DNA from: Cognatishimia maritima | GTDB taxonomy: Bacteria; Pseudomonadota; Alphaproteobacteria; Rhodobacterales; Rhodobacteraceae | Reading direction: 5' to 3' | Assembly: GCF_900129685.1 (NCBI RefSeq) | Contig: NZ_FQWM01000002.1 | Location: forward strand, 210,654 to 274,653 | Length of the DNA stretch: 64,000 nt | Part shown: piece after piece, positions 43,657 to 51,300 of the stretch | How the letters are laid out: every line of letters starts with the position of its first letter | Numbering within the stretch: the stretch's first letter is position 1 | Position numbers and translations under genes: made by a program | The notes under the pieces: generated by a model | What the model was told of the DNA's origin: nothing | What the model saw: the letters and a program-made list of their open reading frames with translations, nothing else | Database searches by the model: none

Positions 43657-43665
43657 TTATCCACA
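43657..43665 (+). promoter_or_regulatory. perfect DnaA box
   Basis: TTATCCACA, exactly the high-affinity DnaA box, lies about 95 bases upstream of smc between it and the B12 riboswitch. It is single and surrounded by A/T-rich CACAATATATTG. It could mediate DnaA control of smc. Confidence 0.5.
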
Positions 43666-43759
43666 ATATATTGCGGCTAGCAGCCCCAGCAGGGCCGCCA
43701 AATATTTCATCGTGACGCCGCGAATGGTTCTAGAATCGTCGCGAAACGCCTTGACCAAA

Positions 43760-43965
43760 GGGCCTGTTCCCGTCCAAACAGGGGCATCATGGTCCGTGCC
43801 TTACCAAGCATGGATAATTGGGAATGAGGAAAGGCAATCGCCCCTGCCTCAGCCGCCCCCGCGACTGTGAGCGGAGAGCGTCCTTGCAAAAGCCACTGGG
43901 GTTTCCCCTGGGAAGGAGCAAGTCGCCGTGACCCGCGAGCCAGGAGACCAGCCGTGATGAACGAA
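43760..43965 (+). ncRNA. cobalamin riboswitch
   Basis: Adenosylcobalamin aptamer in the leader of cbtBA. Conserved elements appear in order: GGGAATGAGG near 43814, GCCGCCCCCGCGACTGTGA (43853-43871), AGCCACTGG, TGGGAAGGA, TGACCCGCGAGCCAGGAGAC and CCAGCC ending at 43953 (the B12 box). The spacing and order match the AdoCbl riboswitch with an extended P6. It should repress cobalt-transport genes when B12 is plentiful. The exact 5' end is approximate. Confidence 0.92.
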
Positions 43966-43972
43966 AACAACC

Positions 43973-44001
43973 CACCCGTCGGGTGTGACGGGCAAAGGAG
44001 A
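43973..44001 (+). promoter_or_regulatory. riboswitch expression platform and cbtB SD
   Basis: Two mutually exclusive hairpins follow the aptamer: CACCC-GTC-GGGTG (43973-43985) and CCCGTC-GGGTGT-GACGGG (43975-43992). The second ends one base before CAAAGGAGA, the cbtB SD (43994-44001). This suggests control of translation rather than a terminator, as no T-run is present. Confidence 0.5.
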
Positions 44002-44008
44002 GACAGTT

Positions 44009-44179
44009 ATGACCACTAAAACCGCAAGCATCGCAAGCGTACGTTCCGGCTTGGCCGCGTCCATTCTGGCACTGACCATCGGTGTCGCGCTGCTGACCGT
44101 ATCCGGCATGGCGCAAGCGACCGTTCTGCATGACGCAGCGCACGATCAGCGTCACGCAATGGCATTTCCTTGCCACTAA
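44009..44179 (+). CDS. cbtB: CbtB, small subunit of putative cobalt transporter
   Basis: A 56-residue single-span membrane protein. After SVRSGLAASILALTIGVALL comes a His-rich periplasmic tail, HDAAHDQRHAMAFPCH, the CbtB hallmark thought to bind cobalt. Start chosen at ATG 44009 with SD AAAGGAGA; an in-frame start at 43985 lies inside the riboswitch platform. It precedes CbtA by 18 bases and is governed by the B12 riboswitch, in line with a role in cobalt uptake for cobalamin. Confidence 0.9.
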   Translation: MTTKTASIASVRSGLAASILALTIGVALLTVSGMAQATVLHDAAHDQRHAMAFPCH

Positions 44180-44197
44180 GCTGACCGCCTCGTCACA

Positions 44198-44887
44198 ATG
44201 ACCAAAAATTTGCTGTCCAGCGCCTTGTTCGCTGGCCTGATTGCAGGGGCCGTAGCGGCCCTTCTTCAGTTCGTGTTCGTCATTCCTCTGCTGCTCGAAG
44301 GAGAGCTGTTTGAGGGCGGCGAACGTCTTCATTTTGTCATCGATGGGTCTCCGCAATCTGACCGTGGGTCTCCGGGGCTGGGCACCGAATGGGGCCGTCA
44401 CGCGATGACGGTTGCCTTCAATCTGGTGACCTATACCGGCTACGGCCTGATCCTTGGTGCGATCATGTCGATGGCGCGCGAGATGCGGGGCATCGCTTTG
44501 ACCGCCAAGTCCGGCATCATCTGGGGCCTTGCGGGTTTTGTTGCCGTGCAGCTTGCACCAGCCGTGGGCCTGCCACCGGAACTGCCCGGCACACCAGCGG
44601 CAGAACTTGGCCCGCGTCAGGTTTGGTGGGTCGCGACCATCCTCTGCACGGCAGTCGGTCTGGCACTGATTGCTTTTGCAGACAAAGGGATTGTGCAGAT
44701 TGTGGGCGGCGTTTTGATCCTGTTGCCGCATCTTTTTGGCGCACCGCATCTGGACACTTATTTCGGCGTTGCCCCGCCGGAGCTATCAGCTGAATTTGCG
44801 GCCATTTCACTGGGCATGGCGGCCATTGGCTGGGCCTTGCTGGGCTATTTCACCGCTTACTTCCTTGTACGCGGCGAAGAGGCCTAA
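44198..44887 (+). CDS. cbtA: CbtA, membrane subunit of putative cobalt transporter
   Basis: A 229-residue inner-membrane protein with about five spans, matching CbtA: ALFAGLIAGAVAALLQFVFVIPLLLEGE at the N-terminus, WGRHAMTVAFNLVTYTGYG, and the late LLPHLFGAPHLDTY with conserved His. It works with CbtB, probably in cobalt import; mechanism is not established. No clear SD, so it may depend on coupling with cbtB. A bidirectional terminator follows. Confidence 0.9.
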   Translation: MTKNLLSSALFAGLIAGAVAALLQFVFVIPLLLEGELFEGGERLHFVIDGSPQSDRGSPGLGTEWGRHAMTVAFNLVTYTGYGLILGAIMSMAREMRGIALTAKSGIIWGLAGFVAVQLAPAVGLPPELPGTPAAELGPRQVWWVATILCTAVGLALIAFADKGIVQIVGGVLILLPHLFGAPHLDTYFGVAPPELSAEFAAISLGMAAIGWALLGYFTAYFLVRGEEA

Positions 44888-44910
44888 GCGACCCCAAACT
44901 AAAAGAACTC

Positions 44911-44938
44911 AAAAACGCTCGCTTCGGCGGGCGTTTTT
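44911..44938. terminator. bidirectional terminator between cbtA and DUF1636 gene
   Basis: AAAACGCTCGC-TTCG-GCGGGCGTTTT (44912-44937): an 11-base stem with one G-T pair and a UUCG tetraloop, A-run before and T-run after, so it works in both directions. The DUF1636 stop codon lies within it. Confidence 0.85.
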
Positions 44939-45284
44939 ATTTTGAGGGTAGATCGCTGGGAATACGCCCCACGAGGCAATGACGCAGCCGCCCGGCCGGC
45001 CGCGCATCGGTGATCTCTCCGCCTTTGGCGTCCTTATACAGGCGCGCCAACGCAGCGGCATCTTCAATGTCATCAGGGCGGAGATCACTGAACAGATAGG
45101 CGGTCTTGCCCGGCGCACGCAGTGCCAGCGACAACGGTGCATCACACATGTTCAGGCAGTCGACCAACTGCACCGTCACGCCCGCGCTGCTGAGTTTTTG
45201 CGCCAGATCTTTTGCAAATGCCGGACCGGGCTTTGCGCCGTCAGGCATTTGGCACGTGGCACAGATAAACACGATTTCGGTCAC
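44937..45284 (-). CDS. DUF1636 iron-sulfur/metal-binding protein
   Basis: A thioredoxin-fold ferredoxin-like protein, 115 residues. VTEIVFICATCQMPDGAKPG has the first cysteine pair (CATC) and LVDCLNMCDAPLSLALR the second (CxxxC), a spacing like [2Fe-2S] thioredoxin-like ferredoxins. DUF1636 genes often lie near cobalamin or cobalt genes, as here. The start is GTG 45284 with AAAGG upstream; the longer open frame to 45437 is antisense to the GNAT gene. Probable role in cobalt or B12 metabolism, unproven. Confidence 0.8.
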   Translation of the reverse strand: MTEIVFICATCQMPDGAKPGPAFAKDLAQKLSSAGVTVQLVDCLNMCDAPLSLALRAPGKTAYLFSDLRPDDIEDAAALARLYKDAKGGEITDARPAGRLRHCLVGRIPSDLPSK

Positions 45285-45365
45285 TTCACGGCCTTTCGAT
45301 GCTTCGAACTGGACTAGGCGAGAATTCCCTGCAAAACAAGTCAAACGAAGTGGAGGAGGAAGCGC

Positions 45366-45821
45366 ATGTCCAATATCACCGTCACCCGAGGCGATCCGCG
45401 TGCCCCTGAAGCGACGGCGCTTTTGCAGCAGAGCCATGCCCTAATGCAGGAACTGTTTGATCCTGAGGACAATCACTTCCTCGAGATCGACGCCCTATGC
45501 GCGCCGCATATCCATTTTTTTGTCGGCCATACCTTTGGCAAGATCATGGGCTGCGCAGCTCTGGCGAATATGGGCGACTATGGAGAGATCAAGTCGATGT
45601 TTGTTGATCCTGATGCGCGTGGAACGGGTCTGGCGGATGCTTTGATGAGTGCTTTGATCGAAGACGCAGAAGCGCAGGGGTTGCCTGTACTGAAACTAGA
45701 GACCGGTGATCTTTTGAAAGCGGCCCATAGGCTTTACGCGCGACAAGGGTTTATGGAATGCGAACCATTCGGCGATTACACAGCCAACAAATCTTCGATC
45801 TTTATGACCAAGACATTGTGA
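45366..45821 (+). CDS. GNAT-family N-acetyltransferase
   Basis: Acetyl-CoA-dependent acetyltransferase of 151 residues. Motif A, with the pyrophosphate loop, is EIKSMFVDPDARGTGLADAL (R-x-x-G-x-G/A form RGTGLA), and the end AAHRLYARQGFMECEPFGDY is motif B. Similar proteins acetylate small amines or antibiotics; substrate unknown. A very strong SD GGAGGAGG precedes it. Confidence 0.88.
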   Translation: MSNITVTRGDPRAPEATALLQQSHALMQELFDPEDNHFLEIDALCAPHIHFFVGHTFGKIMGCAALANMGDYGEIKSMFVDPDARGTGLADALMSALIEDAEAQGLPVLKLETGDLLKAAHRLYARQGFMECEPFGDYTANKSSIFMTKTL

Positions 45822-45838
45822 CCAAAACGCTGGGCGGG

Positions 45839-46252
45839 TCAGAAACACTCTAGGCTGACATTGCGCCAGTCGCCCCAATGCGACGCCACGCTTTCCCCTT
45901 GGCAACGCAGCCCGCGTTTGCGCGGTGCTTTCCATGCGGCCCATTCCCCAGCGACGGGTCGCTTGGTGCAATCGAGTTGGCCCGTCAGTAAGGCAACATC
46001 GCCTTGGATTTCGGTCACCGAACAACCGCTTGCCGTTTCAATCGCGGTTTCAGCTTGGCGCGCGATGGTGCGGATGTCAGGCCGAGGTGCAAAGCTTGTT
46101 CGGATGGCCTGCGCCTGCGTTTCCGTGACATAGACAGAATACTGATTGCCGCCAATCACGTGCTTCGTCGCATCGGCATTCCGAAAGGCAGGGGCCGGAG
46201 AGTCACAGGCCAAAAGCGCCGTGCACACAGAAAAACAGAGAGGAAACCGCAT
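45839..46252 (-). CDS. putative small lipoprotein
   Basis: A 137-residue exported protein. The N-terminus RFPLCFSVCTALLACDSPAP has a lipobox-like LLAC with Asp at +2, suggesting an inner-membrane-retained lipoprotein. The mature part (HVIGGNQYSVYVTETQAQAIRT, CSVTEIQGDVALLTGQLDC) has two further Cys. No domain recognised; function unknown. SD AGAGAGGGACC. Confidence 0.65.
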   Translation of the reverse strand: MRFPLCFSVCTALLACDSPAPAFRNADATKHVIGGNQYSVYVTETQAQAIRTSFAPRPDIRTIARQAETAIETASGCSVTEIQGDVALLTGQLDCTKRPVAGEWAAWKAPRKRGLRCQGESVASHWGDWRNVSLECF

Positions 46253-46305
46253 GGTCCCTCTCTGCCAAATCTTGCTTAAGAAACTTCTAACTTCGAGGCT
46301 GGGTC

Positions 46306-47517
46306 TTAGAGAAGCCCCTTGATCACCGAACTCAGGCGGCGGATGCCTTCGCGGATGGTGGCTTCGTCAGCGCAGGAAAACGCGAGGCGCATGGTGTTCT
46401 TGCCGGTTCCGTCGGCGAAAAAGGCCTGGCCAGGGACAAAGGCGACTTTCTCGGTTTCCAAGGCGCGTTTGAACACCTCATTGGCTTCTAGATGCGCCGG
46501 CAGGGTGATCCAGACAAACATGCCGCCTTCTGGTTTGGTCCAAGAGACACCTTTGGGCATCATCTCTTCCAGTGCCGCCAGCATGGCATCGCGGCGCACG
46601 GAATAGACGCTGTGCAGCGTCGCGACGTGCTGATCGAAATGGGTTTCAGCAACGGTATTGATGGCCATCTGGTTGATCGTCGACACGTGCAGGTCCCCCG
46701 CCTGTTTCAGCAGCACCATTTGCGAAATCAGTGGCATCGCCCCGCACACCCAGCCGATCCGCAGCCCCGGTGACAGGGTTTTAGAAAAGCTGCCGCAATA
46801 GACAGTCCGGCAGTCTTCGATGCTGCCTTTACGCGCAATTTCAAGAGCAAGGATTGGAGGAATAACCTCGCCATCGTAGCGCAGTGACTGATAGGCCCCA
46901 TCTTCGATGATCAGACAGTCAAGTTCATCTGCTAGATCGATCAGGTTCTCGCGCCCGCGCTGGTCGACGGTTTCCCCAGTTGGGTTGGCAAAATCTGCAG
47001 AGAGGTAAGCGAACTTCACGCGCCCGCCTTCGGCCTCGGCAGCGGCCGCAAAGTCAGCAGCCGAGCGATTGCCGTTGATGCTGAGTTTGTCATAGCGCGG
47101 CTCATATGCGTTGAAGGCCCCGAGCGCGCCCAGATAGGTCGGCCAGTTGATCAGCGCCGTGTCGCCCGGCGACAGCAGCATCTTGCCCAGATAATCAAGC
47201 GCCTGCTGCGAGCCAGAGGTGATCATAATATTGTCGACTGTGCAGTCGACACCCAGCTTTTGCATCTCTTTGGCCAGCCATTGGCGCAGCGGCTTATAGC
47301 CCTCACTGATGGAATACTGCAAAGCCGTCGCCGAGGTTTCAGCACTCAGGGCTGCTTGGTAAGCCGCGCCAAATTGCTCTGCTGGGAAGTAGCTTGCGTC
47401 TGGGATACCACCGGCAAACGAGATGATCCCCGGCTGATCAAGCAGCTTTAGAAGCTCCCGAATTTCAGAGGCCTTCATCCGCGATGTGCGGCGCGCAAAT
47501 ACATGTTGGAAGTCCAT
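46306..47517 (-). CDS. PLP-dependent aminotransferase (2-aminoadipate/MocR-type fold I)
   Basis: Class I/II aminotransferase of 403 residues. IISFAGGIPDASYFPAEQF is typical of the LysN/2-aminoadipate transaminase group (SGGxPxxxxFP); ITSGSQQALDYLGKMLL binds PLP phosphate; the Schiff-base lysine is in YCGSFSKTLSPGLRIGW. It probably moves amino groups from an aliphatic or aromatic amino acid; substrate not certain. Start ATG 47517 has AGAGGA at 5-7 bases; an ATG at 47541 is less likely. It faces a FadR-like regulator across an operator. Confidence 0.85.
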   Translation of the reverse strand: MDFQHVFARRTSRMKASEIRELLKLLDQPGIISFAGGIPDASYFPAEQFGAAYQAALSAETSATALQYSISEGYKPLRQWLAKEMQKLGVDCTVDNIMITSGSQQALDYLGKMLLSPGDTALINWPTYLGALGAFNAYEPRYDKLSINGNRSAADFAAAAEAEGGRVKFAYLSADFANPTGETVDQRGRENLIDLADELDCLIIEDGAYQSLRYDGEVIPPILALEIARKGSIEDCRTVYCGSFSKTLSPGLRIGWVCGAMPLISQMVLLKQAGDLHVSTINQMAINTVAETHFDQHVATLHSVYSVRRDAMLAALEEMMPKGVSWTKPEGGMFVWITLPAHLEANEVFKRALETEKVAFVPGQAFFADGTGKNTMRLAFSCADEATIREGIRRLSSVIKGLL

Positions 47518-47548
47518 CGAATCCTCTCCCGTCAGACGCAATGGGCGG

Positions 47549-47576
47549 ACAGTATGCTTGCCGAAATTAAAGTCAA
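47549..47576 (-). promoter_or_regulatory. promoter for the aminotransferase
   Basis: Minus-strand TTGACT (47571-47576), 16-base spacer, TACTGT (47549-47554), giving a leader of about 25 bases before ATG 47517. Confidence 0.45.
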
Positions 47577-47634
47577 CTATTCTGTCCTAAATTCGAGTTT
47601 GCACGCGGCGTCACTTGCGGCGCAGAGGCTGACG

Positions 47635-47653
47635 TGGTCAAATGACCTGACCA
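47635..47653. promoter_or_regulatory. GntR/FadR-type operator
   Basis: TGGTCA-AATGACC-TGACCA is a perfect 6-base inverted repeat, with an inner repeat GGTCA-AA-TGACC (47636-47647). It lies 29 bases upstream of the FadR-like gene. FCD regulators use TGGTxxxACCA-like sites, so autoregulation and control of the aminotransferase are likely. Confidence 0.5.
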
Positions 47654-47681
47654 ATAACGACCAAGTGCCTTTCACCTCATC

Positions 47682-48452
47682 ATGCCATTCCAAAAAGTCA
47701 CCCCTGAAAAGCTGTCGACCTCTGTCGTGAAGCAGATCGAGCTTCTTATTCTGCGCGGCGTCCTGCGCCCCGGTGAGCGTTTGCCTGCTGAACGTGAACT
47801 CTCTGACAAACTCGGAGTTTCACGGCCTAGCCTTCGCGAGGCGATCTCAGAGCTGCAAGAGCGCGGCCTGCTAGCGGCCAAGGCCGGTGCCGGGGTGTTC
47901 GTGGCCGATGTGCTTGGCAATGCGTTCTCGCCTGCTTTGGTCAAATTGTTTGCAGCTCATGAGGAAGCGGTCTTTGACTACGTCTCCTTCCGCCGCGACA
48001 TGGAGGGCCTCGCGGCAGAACGCGCGGCAATCTACGGGTCTGACACCGATTTGCAGGTGATCAATGCGGTGTTTGAAAAGATGCAGCAAGCCCATCCCAA
48101 ACGGAACCCGGCAGACGAAGCACGGCTGGACGCGGATTTTCATCTGGCCATCATCGAAGCCAGTCACAATGTGATCATGCTGCATATGATGCGGTCGATG
48201 TATGACCTGCTGCGCGAAGGGGTGTTTTACAACCGGACCATGCTGTTCAAACACCGGGCCAGACGATCTGAGCTGCTAGAGCAGCACCGCTTGATCAATG
48301 ACGCGTTGCAGGCACGGGATTCCAAAGGCGCGCGCGCCGCCGTCGAGGCGCATCTGACATTTGTGGAACGCTCGCTTGCTGACCACAGCAAATCGCTGCG
48401 CAATGAGTTGGTTGCTCAGCAACGGCTAGAACACGAAAGCGGACGTGCCTAG
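47682..48452 (+). CDS. FadR/PdhR-type GntR regulator
   Basis: Transcription factor of 256 residues with GntR helix-turn-helix (RGVLRPGERLPAERELSDKL and LGVSRPSLREAISELQERGL) and an FCD ligand domain with the His/Asp set around DADFHLAIIEASHN and HRLINDALQARD. The PdhR-like operator upstream supports autoregulation, and the divergent aminotransferase is the obvious target. Effector unknown, perhaps an amino acid or keto-acid. Confidence 0.88.
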   Translation: MPFQKVTPEKLSTSVVKQIELLILRGVLRPGERLPAERELSDKLGVSRPSLREAISELQERGLLAAKAGAGVFVADVLGNAFSPALVKLFAAHEEAVFDYVSFRRDMEGLAAERAAIYGSDTDLQVINAVFEKMQQAHPKRNPADEARLDADFHLAIIEASHNVIMLHMMRSMYDLLREGVFYNRTMLFKHRARRSELLEQHRLINDALQARDSKGARAAVEAHLTFVERSLADHSKSLRNELVAQQRLEHESGRA

Positions 48453-48475
48453 CACCGCGATCAGTCATTAAGACA

Positions 48476-48510
48476 CAAAAAAACCCGGCCACTTGGACCG
48501 GGTTCTTTTA
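48476..48510. terminator. bidirectional terminator, end of atp operon and GntR gene
   Basis: AACCCGG (48482-48488), 9-base loop, CCGGGTT (48498-48504). Read on the minus strand it ends the atpF message with a run of seven Ts; read on the plus strand it is followed by CTTTT. Confidence 0.85.
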
Positions 48511-48528
48511 AATTATTCTAAGCGGAGC

Positions 48529-49086
48529 TTAGTGCAGCTTTGCGTCCACGTCAGCAATAGCCGCGTCGATCAGCTTGTTGCCGTCCGCAGCGGTCATGCC
48601 ATCGGCGATGACTTGACGCGCAGCACTCACAGCAATCACGATTGCTTGGTCACGCACGTCTTTCACAGCAGATGCCTGAGCGGAAGCGATCTGATCTTCT
48701 GCCGCAGCCATACGGCGTGCGATCGAAGTTTTCAGGTCTTCTTTCGCCTGATCAGCCGCTGCCTGAGCGTCTGTCTTGGCTTGCGCCACGATGCGCTCTG
48801 CCTGTTCCTGTACTTCTTTTTGCTTACGCTCATAAGAGGCGAGGATGGTCTGCGCTTCTTCACGCAGCGCGCGGGCTTCTTCCAGTTCGGACTGAATGCC
48901 TTCGGCGCGCTTGTCCAACATCCCTGCCAGCATGCCTGGTACTTTGAAGTACACAAGAACCGCAATGAACAGCAGGAAGGCCAACAGAACGACGAAGTCG
49001 GTGTTGCCGAGTGAGAAGAACGGACCGGAGGCTGCAAAGGCAGGGGTCGCGGCGGTCAGGGCAAGAAGAGTAGCCAATTTACGCAT
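48529..49086 (-). CDS. atpF: ATP synthase F0 subunit b
   Basis: Peripheral stalk subunit of the F-type ATP synthase. One N-terminal span ([18 protein letters not shown]) precedes a long charged helix with [18 protein letters not shown]. 185 residues. Rhodobacterales carry two b-type subunits; this is the second in gene order (atpF after atpF'). Confidence 0.92.
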   Translation of the reverse strand: MRKLATLLALTAATPAFAASGPFFSLGNTDFVVLLAFLLFIAVLVYFKVPGMLAGMLDKRAEGIQSELEEARALREEAQTILASYERKQKEVQEQAERIVAQAKTDAQAAADQAKEDLKTSIARRMAAAEDQIASAQASAVKDVRDQAIVIAVSAARQVIADGMTAADGNKLIDAAIADVDAKLH

Positions 49087-49091
49087 GTCTC

Positions 49092-49634
49092 TTACCCTTT
49101 CATCCGTGTGTCTACCGCAGCTTCAACAGCTTTGGCATCCGCCTTGCCGCCCAGAGCGGAAACGATTTCTTTTGCCGTGTCGGCTGCAACTTCGCGGATG
49201 CTGTCGATAGCGCCTGCACGGATTTCGGCGATTGCCTTCTCCGATTCAGCTGCCTTGGCAGCGATCTCTGCGTCCGCTTTCGCGGTGGCTGCATCCAAGT
49301 CGGCCTGAATTTCAGCTTTCGCTTCGGCCACGATGCGTTGTGCTTCCGCACGAGCATCAACGAGCGCCTTATTATAGGCCTCTTCGGCTTCAGCCGCTTT
49401 CGCCTTCAGCTCTTCAGCTGCGGCGATGTCATTTGTAATTGTCCCCTGACGCTCGGCCAGAACCGCAGCAATGCGCGGCAGCGCGATGCGCGACAGGACG
49501 AAGTAGATCACAACAAGTGTGACCAAAAGCCAGAAAATCTGGTTGCCCCAGTTCGAGAAATCCAGCTGTGGCATGCCGGGAGCAGATGCAGCCTCTGCTG
49601 CGTGACCCGCGGCGGCGTGTGTATCAGTCGCCAT
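49092..49634 (-). CDS. atpF': ATP synthase F0 subunit b'
   Basis: Second stalk subunit b' of the alphaproteobacterial F0 sector, 180 residues. An Ala/His-rich N-terminus is followed by the span [18 protein letters not shown], and a long coiled coil full of Ala/Glu/Lys. b and b' form a heterodimer. Five bases before atpF. Confidence 0.92.
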   Translation of the reverse strand: MATDTHAAAGHAAEAASAPGMPQLDFSNWGNQIFWLLVTLVVIYFVLSRIALPRIAAVLAERQGTITNDIAAAEELKAKAAEAEEAYNKALVDARAEAQRIVAEAKAEIQADLDAATAKADAEIAAKAAESEKAIAEIRAGAIDSIREVAADTAKEIVSALGGKADAKAVEAAVDTRMKG

Positions 49635-49716
49635 AACGTCCTCCTGGGAACTTCCGTTTGATTACGGGTGGGGCGTCAAAGCGCGCCCACCCGCACGTAA
49701 GGATGGTTCCGCTAGA

Positions 49717-49941
49717 TTAGACGGCGAACATCAGCAGAAGTGCAACCAGGAACGAGAAGATGCCCAGTGCTTCTGCGAACGCGATACCGATGAACAGTGT
49801 CGCTGTTTGGGATGCTGCTGCGGATGGGTTGCGCAGTGCGCCTGCCAGGTAGTTACCTGCAACGTTACCAACACCGATAGCTGCTGCGCCGGAACCGATT
49901 GCTGCAAGACCTGCGCCGATGTGTGCGAGTTGACCTTCCAT
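49717..49941 (-). CDS. atpE: ATP synthase F0 subunit c
   Basis: Proteolipid of the proton-driven c-ring, 74 residues with two hairpin helices. The first helix has the glycine-rich [18 protein letters not shown], the polar loop ALRNPSAA, and the second the ion-binding Glu in [14 protein letters not shown]. The absence of the Na-site Gln/Ser pattern points to protons. SD GGAG before the ATG. Confidence 0.95.
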   Translation of the reverse strand: MEGQLAHIGAGLAAIGSGAAAIGVGNVAGNYLAGALRNPSAAASQTATLFIGIAFAEALGIFSFLVALLLMFAV

Positions 49942-50024
49942 GGTGAATTCTCCTTACGTTGGAAGTTTGGAATAAGTAGGTGAGTGTTCGACTTGTGCAG
50001 GCCGGGCTTCGGCCCGGCACATAC

Positions 50025-50783
50025 TTAGTGCGATGGATGCAGAGCGTCCTTCAGGTAAACACAAGTCAGAATGGTGAAGACGTAGGCCTGGATGAAGGCC
50101 ACGAGGACTTCAAGACCGTACATTGCAGTGATCGCGACGACGGACACCGGGGAAACCACGGCGATGGCAGCGAAGCCTGCAAAAACTTTGATAACCGCGT
50201 GACCCGCCATAACGTTGCCCGCCAAACGAATGGAGTGGCTGACAGGGCGCACGAAGTAAGAGATCAGTTCGATGATCGCCAGAATGGGGCGCAGTGCCAG
50301 AGGCGCAGAGCTGACCCAGAAGAGACCAAGGAAACCCAAACCGTTCTTGACGAAACCTACGATGGTCACAGTCAGGAACACCAGCAGTGCCAGAACCACA
50401 GTTACAGCGAAGTGCGATGTTGTGGTGAAGGACATCGGCAGAAGGCCAAGGAAGTTGGCGAAAACGATGAACATGAAAAGCGTCATGATATATGGGAAGA
50501 ACTTCACAGCGTCTTTGCCGGCGACGTCTTCAACCATTTTGTAGACAAAACCATATGCCAGTTCCGCGATGGACTGACCACGGCCCGGCACGATTTTGCG
50601 GCTCGAGGTGCCGAAAACCATCAGCGCAACAACTGCAACAACCGCGAGGGCCATCCAGAGGGTCACGTTGGTGATGGTGAACATGCCAATAGCGTCACCA
50701 CCAAACAGTGGCTTCACGATGAACTGATCCATCGGGTGGAAAACAAGGCCACCCTCTTCTGCGCCGTGTGCTTCGCTTGCCAC
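50025..50783 (-). CDS. atpB: ATP synthase F0 subunit a
   Basis: Stator subunit forming the proton half-channels. The essential Arg is in [19 protein letters not shown]; other spans include [17 protein letters not shown] and the final [17 protein letters not shown]. 252 residues with about six helices. Two bases after atpI. Confidence 0.95.
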   Translation of the reverse strand: MASEAHGAEEGGLVFHPMDQFIVKPLFGGDAIGMFTITNVTLWMALAVVAVVALMVFGTSSRKIVPGRGQSIAELAYGFVYKMVEDVAGKDAVKFFPYIMTLFMFIVFANFLGLLPMSFTTTSHFAVTVVLALLVFLTVTIVGFVKNGLGFLGLFWVSSAPLALRPILAIIELISYFVRPVSHSIRLAGNVMAGHAVIKVFAGFAAIAVVSPVSVVAITAMYGLEVLVAFIQAYVFTILTCVYLKDALHPSH

Positions 50784-50785
50784 GT

Positions 50786-51115
50786 CTAGTCCCTCTCATC
50801 CTTTTCGGCCTGTTCGGCCAATTGTTTCGCCTGGATTTCTTTCGCGCTGCGGATCATCACGTTGACCCCGGCGGCGAAACCCAAAAATATAAACAGAATT
50901 AGGAAAATCGGCTTAGTCCCGAACAGGGTGTCTAGCCCCAACCCAACTCCAAACCCGATCAAAAGACCGGCGACAAGCTCAATCACCATCCGCCAGGCCA
51001 GCTGTGCCTGAGAATAGTGTTCCTCCATGTGGTCTTTGGGTGCCTGGGTCTTTTTGACCGCCTCGATCCGTTCCTCAAGCTGCCTTAGGCGCTCTTTGTC
51101 TTCAGGATCGGTCAC
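50786..51115 (-). CDS. atpI: AtpI, F0 assembly/associated protein
   Basis: Small membrane protein assisting c-ring assembly, 109 residues. An N-terminal charged helix ([17 protein letters not shown]) precedes two spans ([21 protein letters not shown] and [19 protein letters not shown]). The frame opens at GTG 51127 and includes ATG 51121, but GTG 51115 has GGTGGGA (51122-51128) six bases upstream and gives the family-like start [10 protein letters not shown]. First gene of the atp operon. Confidence 0.88.
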   Translation of the reverse strand: MTDPEDKERLRQLEERIEAVKKTQAPKDHMEEHYSQAQLAWRMVIELVAGLLIGFGVGLGLDTLFGTKPIFLILFIFLGFAAGVNVMIRSAKEIQAKQLAEQAEKDERD

Positions 51116-51145
51116 GCGCATTCCCACCGGTTGAACTTGCGCGCA

Positions 51146-51174
51146 TTCCTAGGCGCGAGGGGGCCATGAGTCAA
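51146..51174 (-). promoter_or_regulatory. candidate promoter of the atpIBEF'F operon
   Basis: Minus-strand TTGACT (51169-51174), exact 17-base spacer, TAGGAA (51146-51151); 31 bases ahead of the GTG start. Confidence 0.45.
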
Positions 51175-51228
51175 TGTGAGTCTGGGCGCGAAATGACACA
51201 GGTGTAACTCATTGATATTTATAAAACT

Positions 51229-51281
51229 TCAGCGCAGATCGGCACAGATAATTTAGCCGTGAATTGCGGCTTATGCGCTGA
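51229..51281. other. nested inverted repeats between DMT gene and atp promoter
   Basis: TCAGCGCA (51229-51236) pairs perfectly with TGCGCTGA (51274-51281); inside it AGCCG (51255-51259) pairs with CGGCT (51267-51271). No T-run follows on either strand, so a weak terminator of the DMT gene, an upstream regulatory site for atpI or a small structured RNA are all possible. Confidence 0.35.
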
Positions 51282-51300
51282 TCTGGCTAAAATCCAGTAT

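Noticed and set aside
43640-43700. Replication origin, because of a perfect DnaA box
   Set aside because: Only one box is visible; no cluster of boxes or AT-rich unwinding element, and no dnaA/hemE-type neighbours.
43787-44749. Long minus-strand open frame opposite the riboswitch and cbtBA
   Set aside because: It is antisense to a recognisable aptamer and two real genes, and its translation looks like low-complexity reading of a G/C-rich opposite strand.
45285-45437. N-terminal extension of the DUF1636 protein
   Set aside because: The extra frame is antisense to the GNAT gene; GTG 45284 begins the conserved domain with a suitable SD.
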